Shown: piece by piece, positions 15,693 to 26,344 of the stretch
Position numbering within the stretch: the stretch's first letter is position 1
Layout of the letters: each line of letters starts with the position of its first letter
NCBI RefSeq assembly: GCF_008373765.1
Contig: NZ_VUJW01000002.1
Location: 62,001-126,000, forward strand
Length of the DNA stretch: 64,000 nucleotides
Direction: 5' to 3'
Source of the DNA: Nocardioides antri
GTDB lineage: Bacteria > Actinomycetota > Actinomycetes > Propionibacteriales > Nocardioidaceae
Translations under genes and position numbers: made by a program
Notes under the pieces: model-generated
The model's input: the letters and a program-made list of their open reading frames with translations, nothing else
What the model was told of the DNA's origin: nothing
Database searches by the model: none

Positions 15693-15701
15693 GGCCTCGC
15701 C

Positions 15702-16298
15702 GTGTACGAGGGCGTGGTCCAGGACCTCATCGACGAGCTCGGCAGGCTGCCGGGCGTCGGCCCGAAGAGCGCCCAGCGGATCGCGTTCCACCTGCTCCAG
15801 GCCGACCCGGCCGACGTGAAGCGGCTGGCGGACGTCCTGGTCGAGGTCAAGGCGCGGGTCAAGTTCTGCGCGACCTGCTTCAACGTGTCCGAGGACGACC
15901 AGTGCCGGATCTGCCGTGACCCGCGCCGGGACCAGAGCGTGATCTGCGTCGTGGAGGAGTACAAGGACGTCGTGGCGATCGAGCGGACCCGCGAGTTCCG
16001 GGGTCGCTACCACGTCCTCGGCGGCGCGATCTCGCCGATCGACGGCATCGGCCCCGAGCAGCTGCACATCAAGGAGCTGCTCACCCGGCTGGGCGACGGC
16101 GCGGTCACCGAGGTGATCCTGGCCACCGATCCGAACCTGGAGGGGGAGGCCACAGCGACGTACCTCACCCGGATGCTGGGACCCTTGGGGTTGCGCGTGA
16201 CGCGGTTGGCGAGTGGACTCCCGGTAGGCGGGGACCTCGAGTACGCCGACGAGGTCACTCTCGGACGAGCTTTTGCAGGAAGGCAGGCGGCAACGTGA
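15702..16298 (+). CDS. recR: Recombination mediator protein RecR
   Basis: A 198-residue RecFOR-pathway protein that with RecO loads RecA at single-strand gaps. Helix-hairpin-helix residues 13-30 ([20 protein letters not shown]), a zinc finger with C56, C59, C68 and C71, and a Toprim domain ([17 protein letters not shown], then [12 protein letters not shown]) are all present and in order. Length is normal. GTG 15702 is the only start before the HhH. A TAGGGC made by the ybaB stop lies six bases upstream, but its last base is not T, so a leaderless promoter there is doubtful. The stop overlaps the next gene by four bases. Confidence 0.97.
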   Translation: MYEGVVQDLIDELGRLPGVGPKSAQRIAFHLLQADPADVKRLADVLVEVKARVKFCATCFNVSEDDQCRICRDPRRDQSVICVVEEYKDVVAIERTREFRGRYHVLGGAISPIDGIGPEQLHIKELLTRLGDGAVTEVILATDPNLEGEATATYLTRMLGPLGLRVTRLASGLPVGGDLEYADEVTLGRAFAGRQAAT

Positions 16299-16912
16299 CC
16301 GATCAGCTTCCGGGCCAGGCGGCCCTCGAGGCCTTGCTCGCGGTCGAGAGCGAGACCGTGCGGTTCGCCGACCAGATCGCTGCCTCCGTCGGCTCGTTCC
16401 TCGAGTCGTTGCGCGTGATCGCCTTCCAGGCCACACCGGGGCAGGCGATCTCGCTGCTGCTGCTCCAGATCAGCGAGATCGCGCTGACCGGTGCGCGGCT
16501 GGGGGTGCAGCGCGACTTCGCGCCGCGCGACGAGTACCAGCCCGACGTCGGGCCCGACGCCGACCTCGACGACCTCCGGATGCGGCTCGCCGAGCTCCTC
16601 GGCAACGTCGACACGATGAGCTACGTCTTCGACCCCTACCAGCCCGAGGTCGTCGAGAGCCAGCTCTCCGACGATCTCGCGAGCATCGCCAGCGACCTCG
16701 AGCACGGCATGCGCCACTACCGCGCCGGCGACGTCGAGGAGGCCCTCTGGTGGTGGCAGTTCTCCTATGTCTCGTCGTGGGGATCGCTCGCCGGAGCCGC
16801 GATGAAGGCGCTGCTGTCCGTCGTCGCCCACGACCGGCTCGACGTCGACAACGAGTCTGAGCTCGACCAGATCGAGGCCGCCGAGGCAGCCTTGGACCGA
16901 AGCGGGTCCTAG
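16295..16912 (+). CDS. DUF5063-family protein
   Basis: A 205-residue soluble, acidic protein that I match to the DUF5063 family on overall pattern ('[27 protein letters not shown]', '[33 protein letters not shown]'). No catalytic motif or membrane segment is seen; it appears all-helical. The start overlaps the recR stop as GTGA, so translation is coupled to RecR. This placement next to recR is common in actinobacteria, but a role in DNA repair is only a guess. Function unknown. Confidence 0.8.
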   Translation: MTDQLPGQAALEALLAVESETVRFADQIAASVGSFLESLRVIAFQATPGQAISLLLLQISEIALTGARLGVQRDFAPRDEYQPDVGPDADLDDLRMRLAELLGNVDTMSYVFDPYQPEVVESQLSDDLASIASDLEHGMRHYRAGDVEEALWWWQFSYVSSWGSLAGAAMKALLSVVAHDRLDVDNESELDQIEAAEAALDRSGS

Positions 16913-16925
16913 CGGCCTCCGCCGT

Positions 16926-16956
16926 TAGGATCGACGGGCATCGTCCCCCGTCGATC
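16926..16956 (+). promoter_or_regulatory. Promoter and leader hairpin before aspartokinase
   Basis: TAGGAT (16926-16931) is a -10 candidate. GATCGACGGG (16929-16938) and CCCGTCGATC (16947-16956) form a perfect 10-bp stem with an eight-base loop, ending directly at the AGGAG ribosome binding site (16957-16961) of ask. It may affect translation or may be an operator; if the -10 is used, the 5' arm would be only partly transcribed. Confidence 0.5.
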
Positions 16957-16970
16957 AGGAGTGAGCCCCA

Positions 16971-19339
<2,369 letters not shown>

Positions 19340-19347
19340 CCGCGACC

Positions 19348-20367
19348 CTAGGCGTCGGTCTCGATCGAGCCCGGCTCGACGAAGGTCTTGGTGACCCAGA
19401 CGCTCGCCAGGAACCCGCCGACGCTGATCAGCGGGATCACGATGAGCATCGACCAGTGGTCGAGCGCGTCGATGAGGAACAGCAGCGCGATCACGGCGAC
19501 CAGTCCCACCGCCAGGAAGCTGCTGCTTCCCGGATCGGGGATCGAGAACGTCTTGAGCAGGGTGCTGCCGAGCAGGATGCACACCACGAACGTCGCCACC
19601 AGCAGGAGGAAGCCGGGGCCGCCGCCGCAGGACGCCGTCCCGCGGATGGCCTCGCAGCCGCGCAGGGACAGCCAGGTGAGGACCACCATCGCCACGCCGA
19701 CCACTGCACCGGTCACCGCCGCGGCGGGGTAGAGCGGCAGCAGCGGCACCTCCTCGTGGGCGACGAGCTCGGCGTCCTCGCGTTCGATGGGGGACACCGG
19801 CTCCGGCTCGATCTCGGGAGCCAGCTTGGCGCGCGGCCGTGCCGGCTTCTTCGCGGGCTCGGCCGGCTTCGGTGCGGCTGTCCGCGCAGCGGCGCCGCTC
19901 GGGGCGGCGGCCTTCACCGGGTCCTTCGCCGTCGTCTTCGCCGTTGTCTTCACCGGCTTCTTTACTGGCTTCTTCACCGGCTTCGTCGCCGGGGCTGCCG
20001 CCTTCTGCGGCACCACCACCGGGGTCTCGGGCTCGGGATCGGGCGCCGGGGTGACCTCGGGCTCCGTCGTGGGCTCGGCGACCGGCTCCGGGCCGATCTC
20101 GTCGGCGGCGTCGATCTGCGTCGTCTCGTCAGCCTCGATCTGCGTCGTCTCGTCAACCGGCTCGGACTCGGGCGCCTCCTCGACGACCGGCTCCGGAGCG
20201 ATCTCCTCCGTGTGCCCGTCGTTGACGGGCTCCTCGGCCGGGTGGGACAGGTCGGCGGGCGCCGGTGAGGTGCGCTTGGAGGTCCCCATGGCGTCCGACT
20301 TCTTCTTCCGCCCGAACAGCTTGGGCGGCTCCAAGCTGAGCTTCAGCTTGTCCTGCTCGTCAGACAT
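19348..20367 (-). CDS. Membrane protein with long repetitive charged N-terminal region
   Basis: Not recognised. The 339-residue protein begins with about 30 basic residues (LKLFGRKKK-like), then some 170 residues of low-complexity acidic and Lys/Pro-rich sequence with short repeats (DETTQI twice; KPVKKPVKKPVK; TTAKTTAK), and ends with four predicted transmembrane helices (residues about 215-330). The pair of cysteines in the first external loop (RGCEAIRGTASCGG) could form a disulfide. The disordered region resembles tethers of actinobacterial envelope or nucleoid-linked proteins. ATG 20367 follows CACACT at a six-base distance, a weak leaderless -10. Function unknown. Confidence 0.7.
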   Translation of the reverse strand: MSDEQDKLKLSLEPPKLFGRKKKSDAMGTSKRTSPAPADLSHPAEEPVNDGHTEEIAPEPVVEEAPESEPVDETTQIEADETTQIDAADEIGPEPVAEPTTEPEVTPAPDPEPETPVVVPQKAAAPATKPVKKPVKKPVKTTAKTTAKDPVKAAAPSGAAARTAAPKPAEPAKKPARPRAKLAPEIEPEPVSPIEREDAELVAHEEVPLLPLYPAAAVTGAVVGVAMVVLTWLSLRGCEAIRGTASCGGGPGFLLLVATFVVCILLGSTLLKTFSIPDPGSSSFLAVGLVAVIALLFLIDALDHWSMLIVIPLISVGGFLASVWVTKTFVEPGSIETDA

Positions 20368-20460
20368 GGGGGCAGTGTGTCACGAAGGACTGCAACGCGT
20401 TACGAGAGTTCGCCCAGGGGATGGCGCGCGTCCTCCCACGCTCCCAGCAGGGAAAACAGC

Positions 20461-20492
20461 GACAGGCGGATCCGTTTCCGGATCCGCCTGTC
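20461..20492 (-). terminator. Intrinsic terminator of tRNA-Pro
   Basis: A perfect 14-bp stem (GACAGGCGGATCCG with its complement) closed by a four-base loop. On the minus strand it is followed by GCTGTTTTCC. It starts six bases after the tRNA-Pro 3' end. Confidence 0.85.
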
Positions 20493-20498
20493 GATCGG

Positions 20499-20572
20499 TC
20501 GGGCTGACAGGATTTGAACCTGCGGCCTCCTCGTCCCGAACGAGGCGCGCTACCAAGCTGCGCCACAGCCCG
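20499..20572 (-). tRNA. tRNA-Pro (anticodon CGG)
   Basis: On the minus strand the acceptor arms CGGGCTG and CAGCCCG pair over seven bases, followed by discriminator A. The anticodon loop TTCGGGA in a CCTCG/CGAGG stem gives CGG, reading the CCG proline codon. The T-loop reads GGTTCAAATCC. The 3' end continues CCG, so CCA is not fully encoded, unlike the tRNA-Ser gene. Confidence 0.95.
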
Positions 20573-20715
20573 CCGTGCTCGTTTCCCTGCCCTCGGAGCC
20601 ACCTCGCGGTGGGTCCCGGGTGGGGTCCCGCTCACCAGCGGGGAGCATACCCGAGCGCCTCCGCGCCCCCACAATCGATACCCCTGAGCACGAGAAGGGT
20701 CGCGCGGAGGACCTC

Positions 20716-21675
20716 TCAGTCCCGCGGGACGAGCGTCAGCAGGGTGGCCTCGGGGCGGCAGGCGACCCGGATGCGGGCGTAGGGGCTCGTGCCGAGCCCC
20801 GCGGAGACGTGGAGCCACGCAGAGCCTGCGTCGCCGGGCCGGGAGTCCGCCGGGTGCCGGTGGAGCCCGCGGGCGCGGGCCGGCTCCAGGTCGCAGTTGG
20901 TGGTCAGCGCGCGTCCCGCGCGGCTCGGGTTCGACAGCCGGGGGAGGCACACCTGGCCGCCGTGGGTGTGGCCGGCGACGATGGCGTCGTACCCGTCGGC
21001 GGCGAACTGGTCCAGCACCCGGAGGTACGGCGCGTGCGCGACCGCGAGCCCCACGTCCGCCGTCGCGTCGGGTGGTCCGGCGACGGCAGCGAGGTCGTCG
21101 TACCCGAGGTGCGGGTCGTCGACCCCGGCGAAGGAGAACCGGGTCTCCCCGACGACCAGCGACGCCGTGCGGTTCGTCAGGTCCAGCCAGCCCGCACCGG
21201 CGAGCCCGGTGGTCAGGTCGCCCCACGGCAGCGCCGGGACGTTCGTGTGCCGCTTGCCGTTGTCGGGCAGCAGGTAGCCGAACGGGTTGCGGATGCCGGG
21301 CTCGAAGTAGTCGTTGGAACCGTGCACGAAGACGCCCGGTCGGTCCAGAAGGCCGCCGAGGCTGTCGAGCACGACCGGCACCGAGTCGCGGTGCGCCAGG
21401 TTGTCGCCGGTGTCGATCACCAGGTCGGGCTCGAGCGCGGCCAGCCCGCGCAGCCACTCCTGCTTGCGGGTCTGGCCGGGCGTCATGTGGATGTCACTGA
21501 GGTGCAGCACCCGCAGCGGCCGCATGCCCGCCGGCAGCAGCGGCACCTGCAGCCGGCGCAGCGTGTACTGCCGCGCCTCCCAGGCGGCGTACGCCGTCGC
21601 GGCCACGCTGGCAGCCGCGCCGGTGCCGAGAAGTCCGAGAACGCGTGAGGAGGGCACAGGGGAAGGCTGCCACAA
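20716..21675 (-). CDS. Membrane-anchored metallophosphoesterase
   Basis: A 319-residue calcineurin-like phosphoesterase. An N-terminal hydrophobic segment (residues about 11-30, VLGLLGTGAAASVAATAYAAW) probably anchors it. The metal-binding blocks are complete: 'LHLSDIHM', 'DTGDNL', 'HGSNDY', 'AVAHAP' and 'AGHTHGGQ'. Family members cleave phosphodiesters or phosphomonoesters with two metal ions; the substrate is not deducible. Its place next to the penicillin-binding protein and whiB gene matches the Rv3683 position in M. tuberculosis. Start at 21675 is tentative, since other in-frame starts exist before the hydrophobic segment. It diverges from the YqeY gene by eight bases. Confidence 0.87.
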   Translation of the reverse strand: MWQPSPVPSSRVLGLLGTGAAASVAATAYAAWEARQYTLRRLQVPLLPAGMRPLRVLHLSDIHMTPGQTRKQEWLRGLAALEPDLVIDTGDNLAHRDSVPVVLDSLGGLLDRPGVFVHGSNDYFEPGIRNPFGYLLPDNGKRHTNVPALPWGDLTTGLAGAGWLDLTNRTASLVVGETRFSFAGVDDPHLGYDDLAAVAGPPDATADVGLAVAHAPYLRVLDQFAADGYDAIVAGHTHGGQVCLPRLSNPSRAGRALTTNCDLEPARARGLHRHPADSRPGDAGSAWLHVSAGLGTSPYARIRVACRPEATLLTLVPRD

Positions 21676-21676
21676 T
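21671..21676 (+). promoter_or_regulatory. Leaderless -10 element (CACAAT) for the YqeY gene
   Basis: CACAAT ends seven bases before ATG 21684 with no ribosome binding site. It overlaps the start of the divergent metallophosphoesterase gene. Confidence 0.45.
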
Positions 21677-21683
21677 CGTCACC

Positions 21684-22142
21684 ATGAACTCGCTGAAGGA
21701 CCGTCTGCGCACCGACCTGACCACGGCCATGAAGGCCCGCGACGACGTGCGCTCCTCCACGATCCGGATGATCCTGACCGCGGTCACCAACGCCGAGGTG
21801 GCGGGCAGCGTCGCGAAGGAGCTGTCCGACGAGGAGATGCTCAGCGTGCTCGCCACCGAGGCCAAGAAGCGGCGGGAGGCGGCGGTCGCGTTCGAGGAGG
21901 GCGGCCGCCCCGAGAGCGCGGCCAAGGAGCGCGCCGAGGCCGCTGTCATCGCCGACTACCTGCCGGCCCAGCTGAGCCCGGAGGAGATCGCGGAGATCGT
22001 CACCAAGGCCGTCGAGGAGAGCGGCGCCGCCGGCGCCGGCCCGAAGGCCATGGGCAAGGTGATGGGGCTCGTCCAGCCGCAGGTCAAGGGCCGGGCCGAC
22101 GGCGCCGCCGTTGCCGCGGAGGTACGACGCCAGCTCGGCTGA
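21684..22142 (+). CDS. GatB/YqeY-domain protein
   Basis: A 152-residue protein consisting of the YqeY domain, related to the tRNA-binding tail of GatB and of some glutaminyl-tRNA synthetases. Pattern seen: 'LKDRLRTDLTTAMKARDDVRSSTIRMILTAVTNAE', 'EAEERAAEAAVIADYLPAQLS'-like segment and the closing 'GAGPKAMGKVMGLVQPQVKGRADGAAVAAEVRRQL'. It may assist tRNA-dependent amidation, but freestanding forms have no proven role. ATG 21684 is chosen because the longer frame upstream lies in the divergent gene and a -10-like hexamer precedes it. Confidence 0.88.
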   Translation: MNSLKDRLRTDLTTAMKARDDVRSSTIRMILTAVTNAEVAGSVAKELSDEEMLSVLATEAKKRREAAVAFEEGGRPESAAKERAEAAVIADYLPAQLSPEEIAEIVTKAVEESGAAGAGPKAMGKVMGLVQPQVKGRADGAAVAAEVRRQLG

Positions 22143-22159
22143 GCCTCACCCGGCTGCGG

Positions 22160-24589
22160 TCAGCCGCGACCACCGCCGCGACCACCGCCGTTGCCGTTGC
22201 CATTGCCATTGCCGTTCCCGTTGCCGTTGCCGTTGCCGCCACCGCCACCGCCGCCGCCACCGCCGCCGCCGCCGCCACCGTTGCCGCCGCCGTTCTGGTC
22301 GGGCTGCGGGGGCGGGGGAGGCGGCGTGCCGTCGGAGATGTAGATCGTCACCGTGTCGCCGGAGCCGAACTGCGCGCCCGCCCCGGGCGAGGTGTAGGCG
22401 ACCAGGCCCTCGGCGTAGCCGGAGTCGACGTACCCGCCGTTGGCGACCGAGAAGCCCTCGGCCTCGAGCGTGGCGGTCGCCGTCTCGACGGACATGCCGC
22501 CGACGGACGGGACCAGGTTGAGCACGCCCGCGATGTCCTCCCCGGACGGGGTCACGAACGTCTCGTCCTCGAGGAAGGGCGCAACGGCGCGGAAGACGTC
22601 GCCCCAGATCGGCGCGGCGGTCTGGGACCCGGAGGTCTCGTAGTAGGTGACACCGCCGATGGTCTTGCCGTCGAGCGACTCGGGGTCGCCCACCTCGTTG
22701 ACACCCGCCACGGCGACCGCGCCGGCCAGGTTGGGCGTGTAGCCGGCGAACCACACCGACTGGTTCGAGGTCGACGTACCGGTCTTGCCGGCCGCCTGCT
22801 GGCCCGGGTACTGGTCGTCGGCGAAGCCGCCCGGCTCGATCACGCCCCGGAGCACGTCGTTGACGGCGTCGGCGACCGGGCTCGGGAGCTCCTGCGTGCA
22901 CTTCGGCTCGAAGTCCTTGAGCAGGTTGCCCTGGTTGTCCTCGATCTTGAGCACCGGCATCGGGTCGCAGTGCTTGCCGCGCGCGGCGAAGGTCGCGTAG
23001 GCCTCCGCGAGCTCGAGCGGGCTGGTGTCGGGAATGCCCAGCGTGAACGCCGGGACCATCTCGGACGCCGGGTCGGTCAGCCGGACGCCGAGGCGGCGGG
23101 CCAGGTTGTAGGGCTCGCACAGTCCGGTGCGCCGCTCCAGCTCGACGAAGAACGTGTTCACCGACAACTGCGTGCCGGTGTAGAGGTTGACCGTGTGCGA
23201 GGTGCTGTCGAAGTTCTTGAAGTCCTCGATCTCGGTGCTCTGGTAGGGGCCGTCGCAGGTCTCGAACTCGCTCAGGTCGAAGTTGCGGACCGCGGGCGCC
23301 TCGATCGTCGTGGTCAGCGGGATGCCCTGGTTGATGGCCGCAGCGAGCACGAAGGTCTTGAACGTCGAGCCCGGCTGGAAGCCGTTGGCCTTGCCGTACT
23401 CCTTCGGCACCGTGTAGTTGAGGAACGTCTGGCCCGGGCCCTTGCCGAGGTCGCGTGACTGGGCGAGCGCCTTCACCTCGCCGGTGCCGGGCTCGACCAG
23501 CGCCATCGCGCCGATCACGCCCTCCTGCGGGAAGACGTGGGAGGTGACCGACTCGTTGGCGGCGGTCTGGACGCGCAGGTCGACCGAGGTGGTGATCGTG
23601 AGGCCGCCGTTCTCGATCAGCCGCCAGCGCTCGCGGGGGGTGTCGCCGAGGCTGGGGTCCTGCTTCAGCCAGGCGATGACGTACTCGCAGAAGAACTGCG
23701 CGACGGAGTTGACGCAGCCGCGCTCCTTGCGCTGCACGTCGAGGTCGAGCGGCCGGGACTTGGCCTTCTCGGCCTGCTGGTCGCTGATGACGCTCAGCTC
23801 GGCCATCCGGTCGAGCACCACGTTGCGGCGCTCGCGGGCGCGGTCGGGGTTGTCCGTCGGGTCGAACGCACCGGGGCTCTGGACGATGCCGGCGAGCATC
23901 GCCGACTGACGCAGGTCGAGGTCCTTGGCATTGACGTTGAAGTAATGCTGGGCGGCGGCCTGGATGCCGTAGGCGCCATCACCGAAGTAGGCGGTGTTGA
24001 GGTAGCGCTCGAGGATCCAGTCCTTGGAGTACTTCTTCTCCAGGGCGATCGCGTAGCGCAGCTCACGGAGCTTGCGGGCGTAGGTGTCGTCGGTCGCGGC
24101 CCGGCGCTCCTCCTTGGTGTCGGCCTGGTTGAGGAGGGTCAGCTTCACCAGCTGCTGGGTGATCGACGAGCCGCCCTGGACGACGCCGTTGGCCGCCTGG
24201 TTGGTGAAGAGCGCGCGCAGCGTGCCCTTCACGTCCAGCGCGCCGTGCTGGTAGAAGCGGTAGTCCTCGATGGAGACGATCGCCTTGACCATGATCCGCG
24301 AGATCTGGCGCAGCGGGACGATCACCCGGTTCTGGTCGTAGATCGTCGCGATCGGGTCGCCGTTGTTGTCGAGGATCTCGGTCCGCTGCGGCAGGAGCTC
24401 GGTCTCCAGCTCCTGCGGCAGGTCGTCGATCGACTCCGACACGTTGCGGGCGGTGAACCCGAGGACCCCGGCGAACGGGATCGCCAGCCCGGACACCACG
24501 ACGCCCAGGACGACGGAGACGAGCAGCATCACGCCGAGATGGGAGATCACCTTCGACGTGGGCAGACGGTCGGTCCTGGGGCGGGCCAT
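22160..24589 (-). CDS. Bifunctional class A penicillin-binding protein with PASTA domain (PonA2-like)
   Basis: Polymerises and cross-links peptidoglycan at the outer membrane face. The 809-residue protein has a transmembrane helix (residues about 17-45), a GT51 glycosyltransferase domain with 'SIEDYRFYQHGALD' and 'GGSSITQQLVK', and a transpeptidase domain with GSTFK (SxxK), SVN (SxN) and KTGTS. One PASTA domain follows (VPSVGGMSVETATATLEAEG...). The C-terminus is a PPPPPP stretch and about 50 residues of Gly and Gly-Asn repeats. Position beside whiB, metallophosphoesterase and ArsA genes matches PonA2 of M. tuberculosis. ATG 24589 lies six bases after a TACCCT -10 element. Confidence 0.95.
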   Translation of the reverse strand: MARPRTDRLPTSKVISHLGVMLLVSVVLGVVVSGLAIPFAGVLGFTARNVSESIDDLPQELETELLPQRTEILDNNGDPIATIYDQNRVIVPLRQISRIMVKAIVSIEDYRFYQHGALDVKGTLRALFTNQAANGVVQGGSSITQQLVKLTLLNQADTKEERRAATDDTYARKLRELRYAIALEKKYSKDWILERYLNTAYFGDGAYGIQAAAQHYFNVNAKDLDLRQSAMLAGIVQSPGAFDPTDNPDRARERRNVVLDRMAELSVISDQQAEKAKSRPLDLDVQRKERGCVNSVAQFFCEYVIAWLKQDPSLGDTPRERWRLIENGGLTITTSVDLRVQTAANESVTSHVFPQEGVIGAMALVEPGTGEVKALAQSRDLGKGPGQTFLNYTVPKEYGKANGFQPGSTFKTFVLAAAINQGIPLTTTIEAPAVRNFDLSEFETCDGPYQSTEIEDFKNFDSTSHTVNLYTGTQLSVNTFFVELERRTGLCEPYNLARRLGVRLTDPASEMVPAFTLGIPDTSPLELAEAYATFAARGKHCDPMPVLKIEDNQGNLLKDFEPKCTQELPSPVADAVNDVLRGVIEPGGFADDQYPGQQAAGKTGTSTSNQSVWFAGYTPNLAGAVAVAGVNEVGDPESLDGKTIGGVTYYETSGSQTAAPIWGDVFRAVAPFLEDETFVTPSGEDIAGVLNLVPSVGGMSVETATATLEAEGFSVANGGYVDSGYAEGLVAYTSPGAGAQFGSGDTVTIYISDGTPPPPPPQPDQNGGGNGGGGGGGGGGGGGGGNGNGNGNGNGNGNGNGGGRGGGRG
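22188..22293. repeat. Simple-sequence repeats in the 3' end of the penicillin-binding protein gene
   Basis: Imperfect six-base units (GTTGCC/ATTGCC on the plus strand) run for about 50 bases, followed by CCGCCA/CCGCCG triplet runs. They encode alternating Gly-Asn and poly-Gly at the protein C-terminus. Such tracts can expand or shrink by slippage. Confidence 0.8.
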
Positions 24590-24595
24590 GGCGTC

Positions 24596-24601
24596 AGGGT
24601 A
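24596..24601 (-). promoter_or_regulatory. Leaderless -10 element (TACCCT) for the penicillin-binding protein gene
   Basis: On the minus strand TACCCT ends six bases before ATG 24589, with no ribosome binding site between. Confidence 0.5.
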
Positions 24602-24738
24602 CGTGACGGACCCGCTCGCACCGGAGTCGGCGAACCCCCCGTGGGCAGGCCCGGTCGGGGGGTCACCACCCGGGGCGGCCTAGCCAAATGTGACTAGACA
24701 GGTTGCGCACAACGAGGGATGTGCCGGACCAGACCAGT

Positions 24739-24749
24739 ACTTTACTTTG
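24739..24749 (+). promoter_or_regulatory. Candidate -10 region for the whiB-family gene
   Basis: Two overlapping TACTTT hexamers (24739-24744 and 24744-24749) occur in the only AT-rich patch upstream of the whiB-type gene. They would give a leader of about 60 bases. Nothing else is seen in 24602-24816. Confidence 0.35.
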
Positions 24750-24816
24750 GATCCAACGAGGAGGAACCAGCGACGCTGTGGGGGTGTCGCCCTCCTTCGA
24801 ATGACGGGGACACATC

Positions 24817-25113
24817 ATGTGGGTAGACGATTGGGCACTGCGGGCGGCCTGTAGGACCGAGCAGCCGGACGAGCTGTTCGTGCGCGGCGCGGAGCAGAAC
24901 AAGGCCAAGCAGGTTTGCGCCGGCTGTCCGGTACGCACCGAGTGCCTCGCCGAGGCTCTCGACAACCAGATCGAGTGGGGCGTCTGGGGTGGGATGACTG
25001 AGCGCGAGCGCCGTGCTCTGCTCCGCCGCCAGCCGCACGCCTCGTGGCGCAAGGTCCTGGAGACCGCGAGGGACCGCGAGATCGCGCGGACCACCGCCCA
25101 GGCACCTGCCTGA
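24817..25113 (+). CDS. WhiB-family iron-sulfur regulator (WhiB4/WblA type)
   Basis: A 98-residue redox-sensing transcription factor. Four cysteines (C12, C34, C37, C43) bind a 4Fe-4S cluster, followed by the 'GVWGGMTERERRALLRR' turn and basic tail. The opening 'MWVDDWALRAACRTEQPDELF' and the C-terminal 'SWRKVLETARDREIA' fit the WblA (Streptomyces) / WhiB4 (Mycobacterium) subgroup. Both are linked to oxidative stress or development. The neighbours (PonA2-like protein, ArsA pair) match the WhiB4 locus, which supports the assignment. ATG 24817 with GGGGA about eight bases upstream. Its target genes cannot be inferred here. Confidence 0.92.
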   Translation: MWVDDWALRAACRTEQPDELFVRGAEQNKAKQVCAGCPVRTECLAEALDNQIEWGVWGGMTERERRALLRRQPHASWRKVLETARDREIARTTAQAPA

Positions 25114-25128
25114 CCCGACTGCCTGACC

Positions 25129-26319
25129 TCAGCGGCGACCGGCCTCGGCGAGCAGTTCGCCGATCCGCCGCAGCCGGTCGAGGTCGTGCACGTCGCCCGC
25201 GAGCGCGGGTACGACGGCCGTCGGCACCTGCGGGTGCGCGGCCGCGAACCGCTCCCGAAGCGTGCGCTCCCGCTCGACCAGGCGCACCTGGTCGGCGTGC
25301 AGCCGCAACAGGCCGGCCGTGACCGAGCCGTTGCCGTCCCGGCGGAGCCGGCCGGCGCCGGCCAGCGCGTCCTCGGCCGGGAGGCTGCTCTCGGGTGCCG
25401 GGCTCGCCCGGTTGACGATCAGCCCTGCCAGCGGCATGCCGTCCTCGCTCAGCCGCTCGACGAAGTACGCCGCCTCCCGGAGCGCGTCCGGCTCCGGCGC
25501 GGCCACGACCAGGAACGCGGTGCCGTCCGCCTGCAGCAGCGAGTAGGTCTTCTGCGCCCGCTGCCGGAACCCCCCGAACACCGTGTCGAGCGCAGAGACG
25601 AACATCTGCAGGTCCTTGAGGAACTGCGCGCCGAGGATCCGGGTGAGCGCGTTGGTGATGATGCTGAACCCCGCCGTCATCAGCTTGGCCGGCCCGCGTG
25701 CCGGCGCGAGCAGCAGCCGCACGAACCTCCCGTCGAGGAAGCTCGACAGCCGCTCCGGGGCGTCGAGGAAGTCGAGCGCCGACCGGGACGGAGGGGTGTC
25801 CACGACGATCAGGTCGTAGGTGCCCTCCTTCTGGGCGTCCCGGTGGATCTGGCCGAGCTTCTCCATCGCCATGTACTCCTGCGTGCCCGCGAACGAGCTC
25901 GAGAGCGCGATGTAGAACGGGTTGGCGAGGATCTGCTGGGCCTTCTCCGGGCTGGCCTGCGACTCGACCACCTCGTCGAAGGTGCGCTTCATGTCGAGCA
26001 TCATCGCGTCGAGCCGGCCGTCGCCGACGACCCCCGTCACGGGGCGCGGGGTGTTGTCGAGCGCCTCGATGCCCATCGACTGGGCGAGCCGGCGGGCCGG
26101 GTCGATGGTGAGAACGACGACCTTCCGCCCCTGCTCCGCGGCCCGGAGTGCCAGTGCGGCCGACGTGGTCGTCTTGCCGACGCCGCCCGAGCCGCAGCAC
26201 ACGATGATGCCGGTGGCGGGGTCGGCCAGCAGCGCGTCCACGTCGAGCGGTCCCGCCTGCCGGGCGCGGGGTGAGGTCGGTCCGACCCGGGTCTGGTGCT
26301 CCGTCGTACGCCTCGCCAT
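25129..26319 (-). CDS. ArsA/GET3-family ATPase (second of pair)
   Basis: A 396-residue deviant-Walker P-loop ATPase of the ArsA/GET3 family. The P-loop GSGGVGKTTTSAAL (near residue 45), switch I region 'TIDPARRLAQSMG' and switch II 'LIVVDTPPSRSALDFLDAP' are present. Together with the upstream paralog it corresponds to the Rv3679-Rv3680 pair, reported to act as a heteromeric anion-linked ATPase in mycobacteria. Cysteines for arsenite binding are not apparent. ATG 26319 is chosen with GAGGACAGG upstream on the minus strand; the longer frame lies in the preceding gene. It follows arsA-like gene 1 by 25 bases in one operon. Confidence 0.88.
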   Translation of the reverse strand: MARRTTEHQTRVGPTSPRARQAGPLDVDALLADPATGIIVCCGSGGVGKTTTSAALALRAAEQGRKVVVLTIDPARRLAQSMGIEALDNTPRPVTGVVGDGRLDAMMLDMKRTFDEVVESQASPEKAQQILANPFYIALSSSFAGTQEYMAMEKLGQIHRDAQKEGTYDLIVVDTPPSRSALDFLDAPERLSSFLDGRFVRLLLAPARGPAKLMTAGFSIITNALTRILGAQFLKDLQMFVSALDTVFGGFRQRAQKTYSLLQADGTAFLVVAAPEPDALREAAYFVERLSEDGMPLAGLIVNRASPAPESSLPAEDALAGAGRLRRDGNGSVTAGLLRLHADQVRLVERERTLRERFAAAHPQVPTAVVPALAGDVHDLDRLRRIGELLAEAGRR

Positions 26320-26344
26320 CACACCTGTCCTCGTCGCGTGGTGT

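Noticed and set aside
15690-15695. TAGGGC as a leaderless promoter for recR made by the ybaB stop
   Set aside because: Spacing fits, but the essential last T of the hexamer is missing and the gene is in the usual ybaB-recR operon.
20391-20404. TGCAACGCGTTACG as a fourth KstR-type operator
   Set aside because: The last position is G, not A, and it lies 24 bases upstream of the membrane-protein start with a different spacing to any -10. A chance match is more likely.
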